From positions 7,344 through 71,343 of the forward strand of contig KV835914.1 of assembly GCA_001838165.1 (NCBI GenBank): a stretch of DNA of 64,000 nt. Reading direction: 5' to 3'. Every line of letters starts with the position of its first letter. Position 1 is the stretch's first letter. Of the stretch, positions 1-9,111 are shown piece after piece. A model generated the notes under the pieces. The model made no database searches and was not told where the DNA came from. It saw nothing but the letters and a program-made list of their open reading frames with translations. Both the position numbers and the translations under genes were made by a program. This stretch comes from Actinomyces sp. HMSC035G02 (GTDB lineage: Bacteria > Actinomycetota > Actinomycetes > Actinomycetales > Actinomycetaceae).

Positions 1-63
1 CCGTATGGCATTTGGCTCCAGCGTGATGCCGTCTGTCGGTTTCCAGTCCTCTGGTCGGATCAT
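1..63 (-). CDS. UvrD/Rep-like helicase (GajB-like), N-terminal fragment
   Basis: An ATG at 63 opens a frame that stays open to the window edge, giving 21 codons. The ATG overlaps the TGA stop of the upstream OLD nuclease (ATGA overlap), so the two are translationally coupled. The visible peptide ends in ITLEPNAIR, which resembles the segment just before the Walker A loop at the start of UvrD-family helicases paired with OLD nucleases. In Gabija systems GajB follows GajA in this way. The helicase motifs lie outside the window, so the call rests on position and a short N-terminus. Confidence 0.55.
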   Translation of the reverse strand, partial: MIRPEDWKPTDGITLEPNAIR

Positions 64-1973
64 TCTGGGATCGATTCCAGCCGTTGCCGAATGGCCTCCA
101 CCAACCGCTGAAGCGGCCCCGGCAGGGTCTCAAGCAGCTCTTCGTCTGTAAGCTCAGACATGGCAGCGATGTGACTGGCTGGTTTGCTGCCCCTCTTGAA
201 CTGCCGCATATACTCATCAAAGAGTTGAAGGTAGCCGTCGTCGAATCGGTCCGCGTTAGCACGCGCCTTGCCAAGAACTGCCTCCTTAGTGGCCTCCTCT
301 GGAGTCATCGTGGTGACGTTGTACGCATCGGGGTAGGCCTCCAACAGCATTAGGTCGAGGTCGAGCGGGTATGAGAAGAAAAGGCCATGATCCTCCAGCA
401 CTCTGAGCAAACGCGTGTCGTCAAATCGCGGGAAGTCACAATTCTCATTCCAGGCTGGAATATCGTCGATATCCTCGCCCTTGATCGCGTCAGGTCGGAA
501 CTTGTTCAGTTGTTTGGCGGCATAACTCACCCTCCCCCAACCACCCTGGTAACGCCCGCAGTCAAGGTCGAGCAGCGTGATGTACGGAATCCCTAGCTGC
601 TCAAGCAGGCGCCAGAAATGATTGACATGACGACCACCGAGTGGGACAACCGACACTGAAACATCATCCTCAGAAATGCCAGTAGCAGTGAAAACCCGCG
701 GGAGAACAATCTGCTCACTATCACCCTCGACCAAGACAACGAGACGAGAGAAGTAGAGCTCAGGGTAGGCCAGCACAGCTTCGCGCACGTACTTTGCTGC
801 CTCGCCAGTGGCGGGAGGCAGCACGATCGTGTGGACTGTCGTTGTGCGGTCCTCAGCCAACCGCAGGAACCGGATGTCTTCCGGCTCGGCACGGTGCAAT
901 AACGCTGGGGCATGCGTCGCAACGACACCCTGCACGTCCTTCTTGTCGCATGCCTCCCGGAGCTGCCGGATGATCCGGCCAAGGTATTGCGGAGCTAGGC
1001 TATTCTCCGGTTCTTCAAGCGCGATAACCATGTGAACTGGTGGCCGCAGCTTGTTGGGATCAAAGGCAGGTTCCTTGTCACCCAACACCTTACGCGTGAC
1101 CCCTTGCCATGCCAGGACGAGCGAGATATACAGCAGTGACTTCTGACCGTCACTGAGTCGTTCAAAGCCGACCACGTCATCTACCGGCCCCGGTGTGAAG
1201 GTGACCGTCAGCTGACGCAACACACCCTCAATCTCGCCGCGTCCGAAGGCAATGGTCGGCTCCTTGAAGAACGCCCCCTTATGCAGAACAGCCCAAGCTC
1301 GCTGGATCTCGAAACTGATATCGGTTACGGCATCGTTGTTAGCCATCGAGGTGGAGATTTCTTCCATCAAACGCGCCATACTGGATCGCTCTTGCGTCCA
1401 GTCGGCAGCTCGAAGCATCCGCCCGAGAAGAGAGGCGGTCGTGTACGCGATGTGGTCAAGGGGGTCACGGCGTGCCGGCAGATAGTGCACCTCGATGGCT
1501 GCCCGGTCATGGCGCGACATGTTCGATCGCTTAGTCGGCTCGCCGTGATCATCGACTTGGGTGATGTATTCGATTCTCTCGTCAATGTATCCGTCAGAGT
1601 CAAGGACTGCCGTAAGGCGGACTCGAATGCGAGGAAGTTCGCCTGGCACCTCTATCGCCATGTGGGCGCAGAAGGGCGGAATCAACGGATGCTTTTCACC
1701 CTCGTCGACTGTCTCCTCAAACTCGATGTCGACCTCAATCCAGAGCTCGTTATCTACCGGATCTCGGCCGACAGTCGCAGGGACATGGAAGTCCTCAAAT
1801 TGTACATGGCGGAGCGCAGGCGACGGACTGAAAAGCCGAGCTAGCGCGACAAGAGCAACTGTTTTGCCTGCACCGTTCGGGCCGAGGAGGAACGTGAGCT
1901 GGTTGAGCTTGATCTCGACTGGATCTGGCCCGAACGACTGGAAGTTCTTGAGCCGAAGTGTACGGATTCTCAT
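60..1973 (-). CDS. OLD-family ATPase/TOPRIM endonuclease (GajA-like)
   Basis: This 637-residue protein has an SMC/RecF-like ATPase domain followed by a TOPRIM nuclease domain. Visible motifs are Walker A GPNGAGKT at about residues 31-38, an ABC signature LSDGQ at about 273-277, Walker B with EEPEN near 320, a switch histidine in ATHAP, and TOPRIM residues in VEGDSE (about 415) and LDLD (about 468). This is the OLD family. A UvrD-like partner starting in an ATGA overlap downstream makes it class 2, the arrangement of the Gabija anti-phage system, in which GajA cuts DNA and is relieved of inhibition when nucleotides are depleted. It lies in a lower-GC island beside a decayed recombinase. It is somewhat longer than the best-studied GajA. 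The family is clear; the role in phage defence is inferred. Confidence 0.85.
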   Translation of the reverse strand: MRIRTLRLKNFQSFGPDPVEIKLNQLTFLLGPNGAGKTVALVALARLFSPSPALRHVQFEDFHVPATVGRDPVDNELWIEVDIEFEETVDEGEKHPLIPPFCAHMAIEVPGELPRIRVRLTAVLDSDGYIDERIEYITQVDDHGEPTKRSNMSRHDRAAIEVHYLPARRDPLDHIAYTTASLLGRMLRAADWTQERSSMARLMEEISTSMANNDAVTDISFEIQRAWAVLHKGAFFKEPTIAFGRGEIEGVLRQLTVTFTPGPVDDVVGFERLSDGQKSLLYISLVLAWQGVTRKVLGDKEPAFDPNKLRPPVHMVIALEEPENSLAPQYLGRIIRQLREACDKKDVQGVVATHAPALLHRAEPEDIRFLRLAEDRTTTVHTIVLPPATGEAAKYVREAVLAYPELYFSRLVVLVEGDSEQIVLPRVFTATGISEDDVSVSVVPLGGRHVNHFWRLLEQLGIPYITLLDLDCGRYQGGWGRVSYAAKQLNKFRPDAIKGEDIDDIPAWNENCDFPRFDDTRLLRVLEDHGLFFSYPLDLDLMLLEAYPDAYNVTTMTPEEATKEAVLGKARANADRFDDGYLQLFDEYMRQFKRGSKPASHIAAMSELTDEELLETLPGPLQRLVEAIRQRLESIPE

Positions 1974-2030
1974 GGAAGGTTGGGAACTCCTTGGTTGTCC
2001 GCCCAGTGTGGGCTCAATTTGAACGTGCTC

Positions 2031-2079
2031 GTGTCCACTCTATTCTAGTTCCGACGATTGACTCGAATAGGATGGACAC
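2031..2079. promoter_or_regulatory. Inverted repeat upstream of the OLD nuclease, candidate operator
   Basis: Two 19-bp arms (2031-2049 and 2061-2079), beginning and ending in GTGTCCA/TGGACAC, match at about 15 of 19 positions around an 11-bp spacer. The site is about 60 bp upstream of the nuclease start. On the minus strand a weak promoter-like TAGAAT (2043-2048) falls inside one arm, so a bound protein could block transcription. It could instead be a recombination site linked to the neighbouring recombinase remnant. Confidence 0.45.
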
Positions 2080-3229
2080 ACTGCCAACTGACAGTTTCCA
2101 TCTATGTGATCTCCGCGTGGACGAGCAGGTGATGAGCAGGATTACCTCTGGCTTACCTAAGGACAAGACGATGCGCACGACGCGGGGTTACCACTTCACG
2201 CCAAAGGGCCTAAACAAGATGCTCAAGAATCGCGCCTACATTGGCGAGTACGCCTATGGCGGGCACGTCCATGAGGACGGGATGCCTCGCCTCGTTGATG
2301 ACCTCACGTTTAATGAAGTCCAACGCCGGTTCGCAATCAACAAGCGTCGTGGGGCAAAGACCAAAGCCGAGCTCGCTGCTCAAGGCGAGAACGCACCCGA
2401 CTACTGGCTCACAGGCAGGGCGTACTGCCTCACCTGTGGCGGGCCGATGGAGGGCGTGAGTGGCACCTCGAAGACCGGCAAGACGTATCGGTATTGCTAC
2501 TGCCTCAATCAGTGCAAAAAGAAGTGCTCAGCCAAGACCGTCCGCAAGGACGAAATCGAGTTACGGATTGAGGAGATCGTCACCTCTTTCCTCGCAGACC
2601 CTGAGATGCTGGCCTCGCTCGCTGTTGATCTAGCCGATCATTACCAGCAGACCCACGGGCGTGGAGATGACATCCTCAAGGCATTGGAAGCTCGGCGCGC
2701 AGACGTGGAAAAGAAGCAAGCAAACTTCGTCAAGGCCATCTCCCAAGGCATCTTCAACGAGACCACCGCCGAAGCCATGCGTTCCCTAGAAGAGCAAAAG
2801 CGTGAGCTTGACGCAGCGATCCAGGCCGAGCATGTGAAGGCCACACTTTACGAGGACGAGGCGAGCATCGGCGCGTTCTACAAGCGCTTCGCTGAGGCCA
2901 CCATTGACACACCCGAGACCCGCGACCAGCTCTTCGAGTACTTCGTGGATAAGGTATTCATCGGGCGCGAGCAGATCATCATCGCGTCCTATTTCCATGA
3001 CAGCGCAGCACCCGCCGAGTTCGAGGAGCTAGAAGAAGCGCTCACCAGCGGATACAGAGCGGGGGAAGCGCGAACCTACGCTCGAAAGCGAGAGTTCGAC
3101 ACTTCCCCCTGGAGTGGAGATGGGGGGAATCGAACCCCCGTCCAATGGCCGGCCCCGAATTCTTCTCCGAGCGCAGTCTACGGTTTTATTTCTCAGCCCC
3201 TAGCATTGCGTAGACACACCGCCAGATAG
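2071..3229 (+). pseudogene. Large serine recombinase, N-terminally truncated
   Basis: The frame encodes the middle and end of a large serine recombinase: the end of the Recombinase domain (TPKGLNKMLKNRAYIGEY, around 2200-2260), a zinc-ribbon region with paired cysteines (CLTCGG, then CYCLNQCKKKC, around 2430-2530), and a charged coiled-coil-like tail. The roughly 140-residue resolvase domain with the catalytic serine is absent, and nothing like it lies between this gene and the OLD nuclease. The frame runs past the island end and antisense into tmRNA before its TAG, as happens when an integrase gene abuts its own attachment site. I treat it as a decayed integrase; the start is arbitrary. Confidence 0.8.
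3110..3140. other. Probable attachment-site junction at the tmRNA 3' end
   Basis: The lower-GC island stops at the acceptor stem and T-arm of ssrA. The T-arm and acceptor strand are intact, but the bases after the discriminator are CTCCA rather than an encoded CCA, consistent with an insertion joining there. The other junction should be a copy of the T-arm/acceptor sequence to the left of this window. Use of ssrA as an integration site is well known; this instance is inferred. Confidence 0.5.
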
Positions 3230-3489
3230 GCTCAGTTGATTAAGCGTCGGAGGCGCCCCACCAACATGGGCGACTCCCAGTGGCTCCCTAGACGACGCCA
3301 GACACCGGGCCGGAAGCAACTCCCGGGCTGACGGACTAAAGGTTCAGGCTGCAATATCAGGCAGCGAGAACGTAGTCGGTGCGATTCTGTTCGGCACCTA
3401 TTGGTTTGCACGCATCGTTAACGAGATGAGCGTACATTCTCGGCTCGCTTCACTTCGATCGACGACCACTGTCGAAACCGATCATCCCC
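3115..3489 (-). ncRNA. ssrA: tmRNA (transfer-messenger RNA)
   Basis: The RNA reads from 3489 down to 3115. Its 5' end GGGGAUG pairs with CAUCUCC at the 3' end to form a seven-base-pair acceptor stem (one G-U pair). The 5' region carries the tmRNA hallmark GGUUUCGACA, and the 3' region a T-arm with loop UUCGAUU. The tag frame ends ...RTDYVLAA-stop near 3375; with a GCC resume codon the tag is AEQNRTDYVLAA. Together with SmpB, tmRNA releases stalled ribosomes and marks the product for proteolysis. CCA is not encoded directly after the discriminator A. Confidence 0.93.
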
Positions 3490-3543
3490 TCTTGAGTTTT
3501 CAACTCCCCGACGCCCGCGTTACCGCAGACCGTCGGACACATC

Positions 3544-3572
3544 AGTTTACGCCGCCACCCACAAGCCGTCAA
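3544..3572 (-). promoter_or_regulatory. Promoter of ssrA
   Basis: On the minus strand, TTGACG (3567-3572) and TAAACT (3544-3549) are separated by exactly 17 bp, about 55 bp upstream of the mature tmRNA 5' end. This leaves a short leader for RNase P to remove. The match to a vegetative sigma-70 promoter is good. Confidence 0.72.
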
Positions 3573-3587
3573 GGGAAAACAGAAGCA

Positions 3588-5792
3588 TCAGAGCAGCTTC
3601 GTCGCCTCCAACTTTTCCGCCATGCGACGGTTATTTCGCACAAGCAGCGGGCGCAGCGCCAGCCCCAGGAACGCGGCGAACAGGATGAAGGAAGCGAGGA
3701 ACCACATGGCGTCCGCGTACTCGTGCCCCGAGTATCCGGCGATCGATGCGCGCAGCGCCTTGATCGCGTGCGTGGCCGGCAGGAACGGCGAAACCGACGA
3801 GAAGAAGGACGGCAGGATCGCCAGCGGGAACGTTCCCCCGGCACCCGAAATCTGCAGGACCAGGAAGAGCACGCCCAGGGCCTTGCCCGCGTTCCCGAAC
3901 GTCGCAATAAACGTGTACAGCAGGGAGGAGAACACGACGGCCGTCAGCCACAGGGTGCCCATGAACTGCAGCGGGTGAGCGTGTTGGACCTTCAGGAAGT
4001 ACAGGTCCCCCAACCCCACCACGGTCGCCTGGGCGAGCGCGATCGTCCCGAAAATCAGGTAGCGGCCCAGGTAGCCGGCGGCCAGGCCGACGGGCTTCGC
4101 GGTGAGGGTCGCGCGCAGCGAGTCACCCTCGGGCAGGCCTTCAGCAACGTTGGAGTCCGTGACATCCGAGCGAATCGACACGATCATGAGCACGGAGCCG
4201 ACCCACAGGGCCAGGATCGAATAGAGCGGCGCCATCTGGGAGCCGAAGTTCGCCACCGGGTAGACGGGGGTCTTCTCGACGCCCACGGGTGCCGCGATGG
4301 CCGCGGCCAGGGCCTCGGGATTATTCCCGATAATCGTCCCGAGCGTCGTCAGGTCGCCCCCGGCGAGCGCCTCGCTGATCGACGCATGCAGGGAGTCGAG
4401 CTTTCCGGCCGCCTCGCGCAGGCTCGTGGCCGCGCCGGTCAGGTTGTCGCGCAGCTGGGTCAGTCCCTCGCGCGCGCTCCCGCTGCCGTTCGAGGCAGTG
4501 GACGTCGCGCCCTCCAGGGAGGTGCGGGCGGCGCTCAGGGACGACTGGGCCGAGGCCAGGGTGGCGGCCAGGGACTCGAGCTGAGGACGCAGGTTGTTCT
4601 CATAGTCGGAGGACAGCCCATCGACCGCTGAGCGCGCCTGGGCGATCAAGCCGTTCACCGTCGCGTGCCCAGCTTCGGCATTCGCGACCTTGGAGTCGAG
4701 CTCGGACGCGGCGGCGCGTAGCCCGTTCGCAACCTCAGTCAGCCGGTCGGAGGCCGCCTGCAGGCGATCCAGCGAGGACTGGGAGACAGGCGAGCCCGGC
4801 AACGCCTCGAGCGTCGACTTGATCGACGCGAAGCTGGTCGCCTGCGTGTCCAGCACGGAGGCCTGCGAACGCAGCGTCGAGGCCGCGTCCGACGCGCTCG
4901 TGGATCCGTTCGCATACACGTTCTCAACGGCCGTTGACAGGGAGGACAGCGAGGACTGGGAGGAGGAGATCGCGTCGGACACCGAGGAGACCGCCGCCGA
5001 CGCGGCTGATCCTAGTCCACCCGCTCCAGCCTGAGCGCTCGAGACCGCGGACTGCGCGGAACCCTTCGCGCTCCCCAGCCCGTCCACGAGCGTGCTCGTC
5101 GAGTCGATGAGCGTCACCGAGGAGCCCACGAGCGACGCGTAGGCGTCCGCACTGTCCGCCGCCGTGCGCAGGCGCGAGGCGACGTTCTGCACGCGGTTAT
5201 CGAGCGCCGTCACCGTATTGACGGCCGTCGGCGACGACAGCGCGCCCCCAACAGACGTCGCGGTATCCAACGCGACCTCGGAGAGTGTCTGAACGAAGAT
5301 CTGATTCACCTGGGCGCTCACCGCCTCGGCGCCCTGGCCGGCGATCTTCGGCGAAATACCGTTCTTCTTCTCGTTGACGTAGTAGGTCATCGGCGCGGAG
5401 GAGGCACCCCCGTCGAAGAACGTGAGCATCTCTCGCGAAAAGTCCGACGGAATGACGATAGCCGCGTAATACTCGCCCGAGCGCGTCCCCTCGACCGCCT
5501 CATCCTCGGAGGCAATGACCCAGTCGAAGTTGTCATTCTTACGCAGCGCGGACACCACAGAATCGCCAATGTTGACGTGGAGCGGTACCAGGTCCGACTT
5601 GTAGCCCGCGTCCGTATTCGCGATCGCGATGCGCAGGCTCTTCGTGTTGCCGAACGGATCCCACGAGGCCGCTACGTTAAACCACGTGAACAGAGACGGA
5701 ATAACAACGAGGCCGAAGACAACGACGCTAGCGATCAGGGAACGATGCGCGCGGCGCAGGTCCGCGCGGTAAATTGCCCAGATTGTTCTCAT
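3588..5792 (-). CDS. YhgE/Pip family membrane protein (second of a pair)
   Basis: This 734-residue protein has an N-terminal membrane segment (around residues 17-37) and then a long Ser/Ala-rich helical extracytoplasmic region with coiled-coil character. The C-terminal part holds several membrane helices resembling ABC-2 transporter membrane domains. This is the YhgE/Pip architecture, which includes phage-infection proteins of lactic acid bacteria and ESX-related actinobacterial proteins. Its start overlaps the stop of the preceding paralogue by four bases, so the two are co-translated and may form a heteromeric complex. No ATPase is adjacent. The substrate is unknown. Confidence 0.82.
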   Translation of the reverse strand: MRTIWAIYRADLRRAHRSLIASVVVFGLVVIPSLFTWFNVAASWDPFGNTKSLRIAIANTDAGYKSDLVPLHVNIGDSVVSALRKNDNFDWVIASEDEAVEGTRSGEYYAAIVIPSDFSREMLTFFDGGASSAPMTYYVNEKKNGISPKIAGQGAEAVSAQVNQIFVQTLSEVALDTATSVGGALSSPTAVNTVTALDNRVQNVASRLRTAADSADAYASLVGSSVTLIDSTSTLVDGLGSAKGSAQSAVSSAQAGAGGLGSAASAAVSSVSDAISSSQSSLSSLSTAVENVYANGSTSASDAASTLRSQASVLDTQATSFASIKSTLEALPGSPVSQSSLDRLQAASDRLTEVANGLRAAASELDSKVANAEAGHATVNGLIAQARSAVDGLSSDYENNLRPQLESLAATLASAQSSLSAARTSLEGATSTASNGSGSAREGLTQLRDNLTGAATSLREAAGKLDSLHASISEALAGGDLTTLGTIIGNNPEALAAAIAAPVGVEKTPVYPVANFGSQMAPLYSILALWVGSVLMIVSIRSDVTDSNVAEGLPEGDSLRATLTAKPVGLAAGYLGRYLIFGTIALAQATVVGLGDLYFLKVQHAHPLQFMGTLWLTAVVFSSLLYTFIATFGNAGKALGVLFLVLQISGAGGTFPLAILPSFFSSVSPFLPATHAIKALRASIAGYSGHEYADAMWFLASFILFAAFLGLALRPLLVRNNRRMAEKLEATKLL

Positions 5793-8479
5793 TGCTCGTC
5801 TCCCTTCGCCGCCTCCGATGCGTCGCCCTCGGGGTCCTCATCTCCGAGGCCGGGGTCGGCCTCGTCCGTATCCTCTCCCCCGCGCTCACCGAGGGACGAG
5901 GCCAGCGCCGACGAGATCGACGCGCTCACGGCGGCGGCACCCAGCGCGAGACGCGAGCGCGCGCCCTGAACGCGGCGTGTGAGCAGGGAACGCACGTCCT
6001 GCTCTTCCATAGCGCCGAGGAGCTGCTGACGCGCCAAGGCCTCGCGCAGGTACTGCAGGCCGATCAGGAACATGATGACGAGGAGGACCCACACGATCCA
6101 CGCGCCCAGCACAATCGGCGCCTCCGCGACGTTCGCGACCGACAGGACGGCGAGCGCCACGGGCACGATGATGCCGAGGACGATCGCCACGCGGCGGATC
6201 CTCGGGTAGCGACGCTCGAAGCGCGCGGCCCGCCCGCTCACCGAGCGCTGGAAGCCATCGTGGTCCGCCAGGGCCGCCACTATCTGGCTAAGGCGGTAGC
6301 GGTTGGAGGGAACGCGCGTCGCCTCGGCGAGGAAAAGACCGGAAGATGCCAGATCACGGGTGACCATCGCATTCAGGTTGACCAGGAACGGGCGCAGCGC
6401 GAGGCCAATCGCAAAGGCAACCAAAGCCTCGGCGCCGAGAACCGCCAGGCAGGAGAGGTAGGTGTGCCCGTAGAATCCTCCGACGATTTCACGCAGCGCA
6501 TTAACGCCATACGTGAAGGGGAACAGCGGATGCAGGAACCGGAAGAAGGAGGGCAGCATCTCGACCGGATACAAGCCGGCCGAGCCCGGAATCTGCACGA
6601 CCATGATGATGACGCACAGGCCCTTGCCGATGTGCTGGAAGCACGTCGAGAGCATGTAGACGATCGACACAAACACCATCGAGATCACCATCGACGTCCC
6701 CACGAAACCCAGTCGGGACACCGTCTGCACACCGATGACAAGGACACCGGTCGACACGACGAGTGCCTGGATGACGCCGAAGAAGGCGAGCAGCATCCAC
6801 CGCCCCATGTACTTGGCGGCAGAGGACGTCGGCCCGATGCCCTCTTCATCCACGTCGAGCTTGAGAAGGAGGACGAGCGAAAACGCACCGATCCACAGGG
6901 CCAGGTTCGTGAACAGCGGAGCCATCGCCGAACCGTAGGCCGCCACGGGATACACGGCCTTCGTCTCAATCTTCGTCGGCGAGGCCATGAAAGAGGCGAT
7001 CGATTCGGCGTTGACCCCCAGGGAGTCCGCGAGGTCGCGCAGCGTATTCGAGGAGGACAGCGACGAAATATCCGTGGCCACCGAGTCGAGGTCGGTCTTG
7101 ATCGCAGCGACATTCGTCGAGCTCGTCTGGGTCGCCGTCTTCGCCCCATCCAGGAGGGAATCGAGCTGGTCGAGCAGGCCCGACACCTGGTCGCGCTGAC
7201 TGCGCAGCGTGTCCAGAGAGCCGCGCATCGATGAGGACGCACTCGAGAAGTCGTCGAGCGCCGAGGAGATCGCGGGCAGCTGGGAGGACACTCCGCTGCG
7301 CGCGTTCGTGACCGCGGTCGACACGGCCGCGGACGCGTCGGAGGCTTTCGTCAGCGCGTCCGATATCGACGTGGACGTGGCCGACAGGTCGGAATTGAGG
7401 GTCGTCAGGTCACCCAGAGCCGTCGACAGCGCGGCGTTCTGGTTCGTCAGATCAGTCAGTGCGGTGCCCGCCGCGGGCAGATTGCCAATCCCCAGGGCAT
7501 TCAGCTCCGCGAGCACGTCACCCACCGAGTTGTTAATCGACGTTCCCTCGGTGAGCAGGCCACCCACGCGCCCGGACGCGCCCTGCACGGCGCCGTCTAG
7601 GGTCCCCGCGTTCGCCGACACGCCCGCCAGGGCGCTCGCCGCATTCGAGGACAGGCCATCAAGAGCCCCACCCATCTGGCTCGAGAAGGACGCCAGCGAC
7701 GTGCGCGAGTCACTCACCAGCTGGTCCGCCTGGTCCAGGGACGTCGACAGCTCCGAGGCGGCCGCGTCCAGATCACTCAGGGTCGCGCGCGCCGAGGCCA
7801 CCGAGGCCTTCGCCGCGTCAATCTTGGCGCCCATGCCGTCCAGGGTCTGCGAGGCGCTGCCGAGCTTGGCCGAGGCCTCGGACACCGACGCGGACACGTC
7901 CGAACGCTTCTGGTCAGCGTTGTTCGCGATACTGATACCGGCCTCGGACGCCTTCTCCGAGAGCACCTTGGCCACCGTCGAGACGAACGCCGAGTTGATC
8001 TGGCGGTCGAGAGACGTCGCGCCCGCCCCCGTGATCTTGGGGGCCACCGCGTTGTTCTTCTCGTTGACGTAATACTGGATATTCGGCTTGACATACGTGC
8101 CATCGACGATGCCCGTCAGGTCGCGCGAAAACGACGCCGGGATCACGAATGCCGCGTAGGAGTCTCCACGCTCGACCTCGGCGCGCGCCTCGTCGGCGCT
8201 CACGAAGTGCCAGCCCAGCTGATCGTTCTCCTTCAGCTGGGTCTCCAGCATCGCACCGACGTTCACGGTGCCGATCTGATCCTTGGTCGCGCCCTCGTCC
8301 TCGTTCGCGACGGCGACCCGGATGTGGGAGGTCTGCGAGTACGGATCCCAGAATCCCGCAATGTTGAACCACGCGTAGAGCGCAGGCACGAACGCCATAC
8401 CGATGATGACAATCCACGCGGCCGGAACACGCACCAGCCTCAAAAGATCACGACGAAAAATCCTGACGGAACCTCGCAC
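5789..8479 (-). CDS. YhgE/Pip family membrane protein (first of a pair)
   Basis: This 896-residue paralogue of the downstream gene shares the N-terminal motif WFNIAGFWDPY, the phrase YYVNEKNNAVAPKI early in the ectodomain, a long Ala/Ser-rich helical region and a cluster of C-terminal membrane helices. It carries an extra membrane-associated section and an acidic Asp/Glu-rich tail at the C-terminus. The start is GTG at 8479 behind an AAGGCG ribosome site. It follows smpB by 18 bases, so read-through from the smpB unit is likely. The family is clear; the transported or exported substrate is not known. Confidence 0.82.
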   Translation of the reverse strand: MRGSVRIFRRDLLRLVRVPAAWIVIIGMAFVPALYAWFNIAGFWDPYSQTSHIRVAVANEDEGATKDQIGTVNVGAMLETQLKENDQLGWHFVSADEARAEVERGDSYAAFVIPASFSRDLTGIVDGTYVKPNIQYYVNEKNNAVAPKITGAGATSLDRQINSAFVSTVAKVLSEKASEAGISIANNADQKRSDVSASVSEASAKLGSASQTLDGMGAKIDAAKASVASARATLSDLDAAASELSTSLDQADQLVSDSRTSLASFSSQMGGALDGLSSNAASALAGVSANAGTLDGAVQGASGRVGGLLTEGTSINNSVGDVLAELNALGIGNLPAAGTALTDLTNQNAALSTALGDLTTLNSDLSATSTSISDALTKASDASAAVSTAVTNARSGVSSQLPAISSALDDFSSASSSMRGSLDTLRSQRDQVSGLLDQLDSLLDGAKTATQTSSTNVAAIKTDLDSVATDISSLSSSNTLRDLADSLGVNAESIASFMASPTKIETKAVYPVAAYGSAMAPLFTNLALWIGAFSLVLLLKLDVDEEGIGPTSSAAKYMGRWMLLAFFGVIQALVVSTGVLVIGVQTVSRLGFVGTSMVISMVFVSIVYMLSTCFQHIGKGLCVIIMVVQIPGSAGLYPVEMLPSFFRFLHPLFPFTYGVNALREIVGGFYGHTYLSCLAVLGAEALVAFAIGLALRPFLVNLNAMVTRDLASSGLFLAEATRVPSNRYRLSQIVAALADHDGFQRSVSGRAARFERRYPRIRRVAIVLGIIVPVALAVLSVANVAEAPIVLGAWIVWVLLVIMFLIGLQYLREALARQQLLGAMEEQDVRSLLTRRVQGARSRLALGAAAVSASISSALASSLGERGGEDTDEADPGLGDEDPEGDASEAAKGDEQ

Positions 8480-8497
8480 AGGGTCGCCTTCTTTCCC

Positions 8498-9025
8498 CTA
8501 TCGGCGAGCCTGCTTCACGTAGCGGCGCATCGCACGCTCGGCCTCGCGCTGATCCTGTTTTTCACGCAGGGCCTGACGCTTATCCCATTCCTGCTTGCCC
8601 TTAGCCAGGGCGATCTCGACCTTGACGCGGCCACCGATGAAGTACAGCTCCAGCGGCACGATCGTGTAGCCCTTCGCGGCAACACGGTCCTGCATACGGT
8701 CGATCTCAGCGCGGTGCAGCAGCAGCTTGCGCTTGCGCATGGGCGCGTGGTTCGTCCACGATCCCTGCGAGTACAGGGGGATGTTGGCGCCGTAGAGCCA
8801 GGCCTCTCCCCCGTTGATCTCGACCCACGAATCCACGAGGGACGCGCGACCCATGCGCAGCGCCTTCACCTCGGTACCCATGAGAGCCAGGCCGGCCTCC
8901 CAGGTGTCCTCGATCGTGTAGTCGTGGCGCGCCTTCTTGTTACGGGCAATCGTCTTCTTCGCGTCGGAGGCAGCCTTAGCGCGCTGCCCCTCCGTAGGCT
9001 TGGGCTTCTTCCAATCCTTGGGCAT
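8498..9025 (-). CDS. smpB: SsrA-binding protein SmpB
   Basis: SmpB binds the tRNA-like part of tmRNA and delivers it to stalled ribosomes. The 175-residue protein has the family core: NKKARHDY, GLALMGTEVKALR near the start of the OB-fold, and LLLHRAEI, ending in a basic tail (RAMRRYVKQARR) that occupies the mRNA channel. It carries a longer than usual lysine-rich N-terminus. The gene lies about 5 kb from ssrA with two YhgE genes between, whereas in many bacteria the two are adjacent. The start ATG follows a GAAAGGAGG ribosome site. Confidence 0.95.
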   Translation of the reverse strand: MPKDWKKPKPTEGQRAKAASDAKKTIARNKKARHDYTIEDTWEAGLALMGTEVKALRMGRASLVDSWVEINGGEAWLYGANIPLYSQGSWTNHAPMRKRKLLLHRAEIDRMQDRVAAKGYTIVPLELYFIGGRVKVEIALAKGKQEWDKRQALREKQDQREAERAMRRYVKQARR

Positions 9026-9067
9026 GCTGCCTCCTTTCAGACTCGTTTTCCGTACAACTTGCGGAAA

Positions 9068-9097
9068 GACCCCCGCAGCGAAGTCGCTACGGGGGTC
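9068..9097 (-). terminator. Hairpin between the M23 peptidase gene and smpB
   Basis: An eight-base-pair outer stem (GACCCCCG with CGGGGGTC) continues into an inner AGCGA/TCGCT stem. No T-run is obvious, so it may be a partial terminator or attenuator between two co-oriented genes. Confidence 0.55.
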
Positions 9098-9111
9098 AAT
9101 CCTAACGCGGA

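Noticed and set aside
3426..4631. A 401-codon frame on the plus strand
   Set aside because: It is antisense to tmRNA and a YhgE gene, and its Gln/Arg-rich composition is a shadow pattern.
3588..8479. Tandem YhgE/Pip genes as a phage receptor or defence locus
   Set aside because: The family includes phage-infection proteins, but paired copies are common in actinobacteria and nothing here ties them to defence.
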